Assembly: GCA_015522865.1 (NCBI GenBank)
Contig: WALN01000022.1
Location: 1 to 31,920, forward strand
Length of the DNA stretch: 31,920 bases
Direction of reading: 5' to 3'
Source: Microcaldota archaeon
Lineage (GTDB): Archaea > Micrarchaeota > Micrarchaeia > Norongarragalinales > WALN01
In this document: positions 31,601-31,920 of the stretch, in pieces
Position numbering within the stretch: the first letter of the stretch is position 1
Layout: every line of letters starts with the position of its first letter
Notes under the pieces: generated by a model
Told to the model about the DNA's origin: nothing
What the model saw: only the letters and a program-made list of their open reading frames with translations
The model's database searches: none
Program-made: the position numbers and the translations under genes

Positions 31601-31920
31601 AAGAGAAGGCGCCTTAACCCATATTGAAGCATTTTTGTAGTTAGAATTCCAATACTCCACCCAGTATGGAATTTTTTCCTCTGTTCCCGAAGAGGAGTTG
31701 AAATAAGTAAAGCGGATTGAACTTTCATCAGAGCTCCAGTTAAAGTTTTCGCCTACATTTGAAGAGTTGAGCGAAATCTGAACCTGAAAATTTGTTAAAT
31801 TTTCCGAGGAAGAAAGCGCTATTGGCTGGCGGAAATTCCAGGAGGAGTTCCAGTATGCACTTGAGAAGTAGATAAATAAAATAAAAAAGAGCTCAAAAAA
31901 GCAAATTTTTCTCTTTAGGG
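28631..31920 (-). CDS. Giant surface protein: DUF2341, LamG, Ig-like and Cys-rich domains (5' partial)
   Basis: The frame runs off the window edge. The first visible residues, LKRKICFFELFFILFIYF, look like most of a signal peptide, so only a few residues are missing; 1,095 are visible. A GTG at 31660 is internal and not the start. In order: a DUF2341-type domain (about 35-140, with PYWVEYWNSNYKNASIWVK), a LamG/concanavalin-like domain (about 400-570, ending LSIYNRALNEDEIMAHYYSN), Ig-like segments (SPASHSTASNPISVNLTTTD), a Cys-rich region (C-x-DC, ETCSNGRC; about 825-885), carboxypeptidase-regulatory-like domains and a C-terminal transmembrane helix with a basic tail. Such proteins bind glycans or other cells. 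Very Ser/Asn-rich with many sequons. Possible adhesin. Confidence 0.85.
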   Translation of the reverse strand, partial: LKRKICFFELFFILFIYFSSAYWNSSWNFRQPIALSSSENLTNFQVQISLNSSNVGENFNWSSDESSIRFTYFNSSSGTEEKIPYWVEYWNSNYKNASIWVKAPSLSSASSTTLYMYYGNPSSSSESNGSAVFEFFDNGDSLNNWYNWSSGNVYLSDFSYAQNHSIRKDTNCHPSGGYKNMSISLDRNGWVVEFLRYRKSGDGTDCYWDRTGVGDENGNGYNIDFGHGSTPYIAIDKMTGTTTTVLGQTQLSSDLLSQWYVAQLIFTPTEVTAKLLKLDGSVVGETTSSDITYSSFSHVFVEGGRPYYVGVVKVRKYSSPPSIALGSEQDPQAPQLSFVSPTNGKYTNSTSAIINASIDDAHLDNLIFNWDGKNYSLYDNSLISKFNFNNNSEVGDSPSVAADISKYKNNGAIYGAVYSEGKFGNALQFDGANDYVSLSNLAVNTSAGAHNTVEFWMYWDGKEGKMPFGWKSPYDLWFQGGCFGFNTGQGNVYGINDSNLSNKWLHVVAVFYNGVPSNSTASLYINGVKQNIFPCYKTTSASRSVTSDAHISGWAYGGGYYFGGKIDELSIYNRALNEDEIMAHYYSNFRKHNSSESYFNSNKTNLSDGDYSYYLWANDSASNQAMSSRSLHIDTIPPSISILSPASHSTASNPISVNLTTTDSNLDFSNLSLYNSAGDLANSTKVVQNGNYIVEMSAPEGDTYSLFVTSFDKAGNRNSQTVSDIYISSPSYHSSSSTSCSTFSVSTLISDGNVTLIAVKHKAPIEALNVKVYNSDGDIVGQGETDENGEASFALTSGSYYAYLQNDKYCKKKVRFGVNTVPPECAFDSDCADSETCSNGRCISLNCENSYAINHTCVVLGCVKNSDCNSGEVCKEHACVALPQLELSSPSFVKFGENFKVRVLADGLPISNAAVKLDGVTYYTKDGEVQIRATKPGQYLLKAEKDGYKDAQKVINIGPLEYSAPPKIISEKYAANTGDVVSLKLVDSYGNPLPNREIEVIFPNGGKQTITTNENGEFSVQSKLAGRVKVLLKDNVSPVSALIYFSPKKLSLSSNIFDFSLYHWLLVLAVTIAALGYLYRDDLNYAIRKYKYEHF

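Noticed and set aside
31660..31660. GTG at 31660 as start of the LamG protein
   Set aside because: The frame continues upstream with conserved DUF2341 residues and a signal peptide, so this GTG is an internal valine codon.

Overview
This is a gene-dense, AT-rich archaeal chromosome segment. Archaeal markers are aRF1, archaeal-type UMP kinase, TruD, translin, a 7S-type SRP RNA, tRNA introns bounded by bulge-helix-bulge (BHB) motifs, TATA-box promoters and GGTGA Shine-Dalgarno (SD) sites. The many small membrane and surface proteins and the unusual tRNA introns suggest a DPANN-type lineage (Diapherotrites or Micrarchaeota-like). That placement is inference. I see no insertion sequence, prophage or CRISPR array.

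Layout. 1-3.3 kb: Nudix hydrolase (runs off the edge), ZIP metal transporter, CPA2 cation/proton antiporter and a DUF4013 membrane protein. 3.3-8.4 kb: an information-processing block with serS and translin on the minus strand, and pyrH, aRF1 and truD on the plus strand. 8.4-10.6 kb: a membrane-anchored winged-helix protein, then a secreted helical protein paired with a small lipoprotein. 10.6-14.1 kb: a minus-strand operon of three polytopic membrane proteins (UPF0104/LPG-synthase-TM family plus two GT-C-like proteins), probably for surface glycosylation or lipid-linked sugars. 14.15-14.43 kb: tRNA-Ser(GCU) with a 199-nt intron. 14.5-17.5 kb: a 51-aa membrane protein, a secreted Lon-like (S16) protease, a TPR protein, SRP RNA and ftsZ. 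17.5-20 kb: a dehydrogenase remnant, an HTH regulator with a likely operator, an unknown gene plus a PIN-domain gene, and tRNA-Ala(CGC) with a 325-nt hairpin-rich intron. 20-31.9 kb: prs, SemiSWEET, three large surface proteins (one a second Lon-like protease), a small unknown gene and ppsA.

Expression signals are regular. Many first genes have a TATA-like box centred about 24-25 nt upstream of the start codon, which predicts leaderless mRNAs. Another set has GGTGA-like SD sites exactly 4 nt before the start, several with the predicted transcription start on the SD itself. This rule improves several start calls and points to two possible non-AUG starts (ACG at 9227, AUA at 518).

The most unusual content is in the two tRNA introns. 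Both have textbook BHB splice sites but are long and built of repeats: tandem ~29-nt units in tRNA-Ser, and a string of near-perfect hairpins with a duplicated ~45-nt module in tRNA-Ala. They share an identical 11-bp hairpin stem. The tRNA-Ala gene also starts inside the PIN gene, with its probable promoter in coding sequence. Other points of note are two extracellular Lon-like proteases without ATPase domains and a tandem 10-bp palindrome beside the HTH gene.
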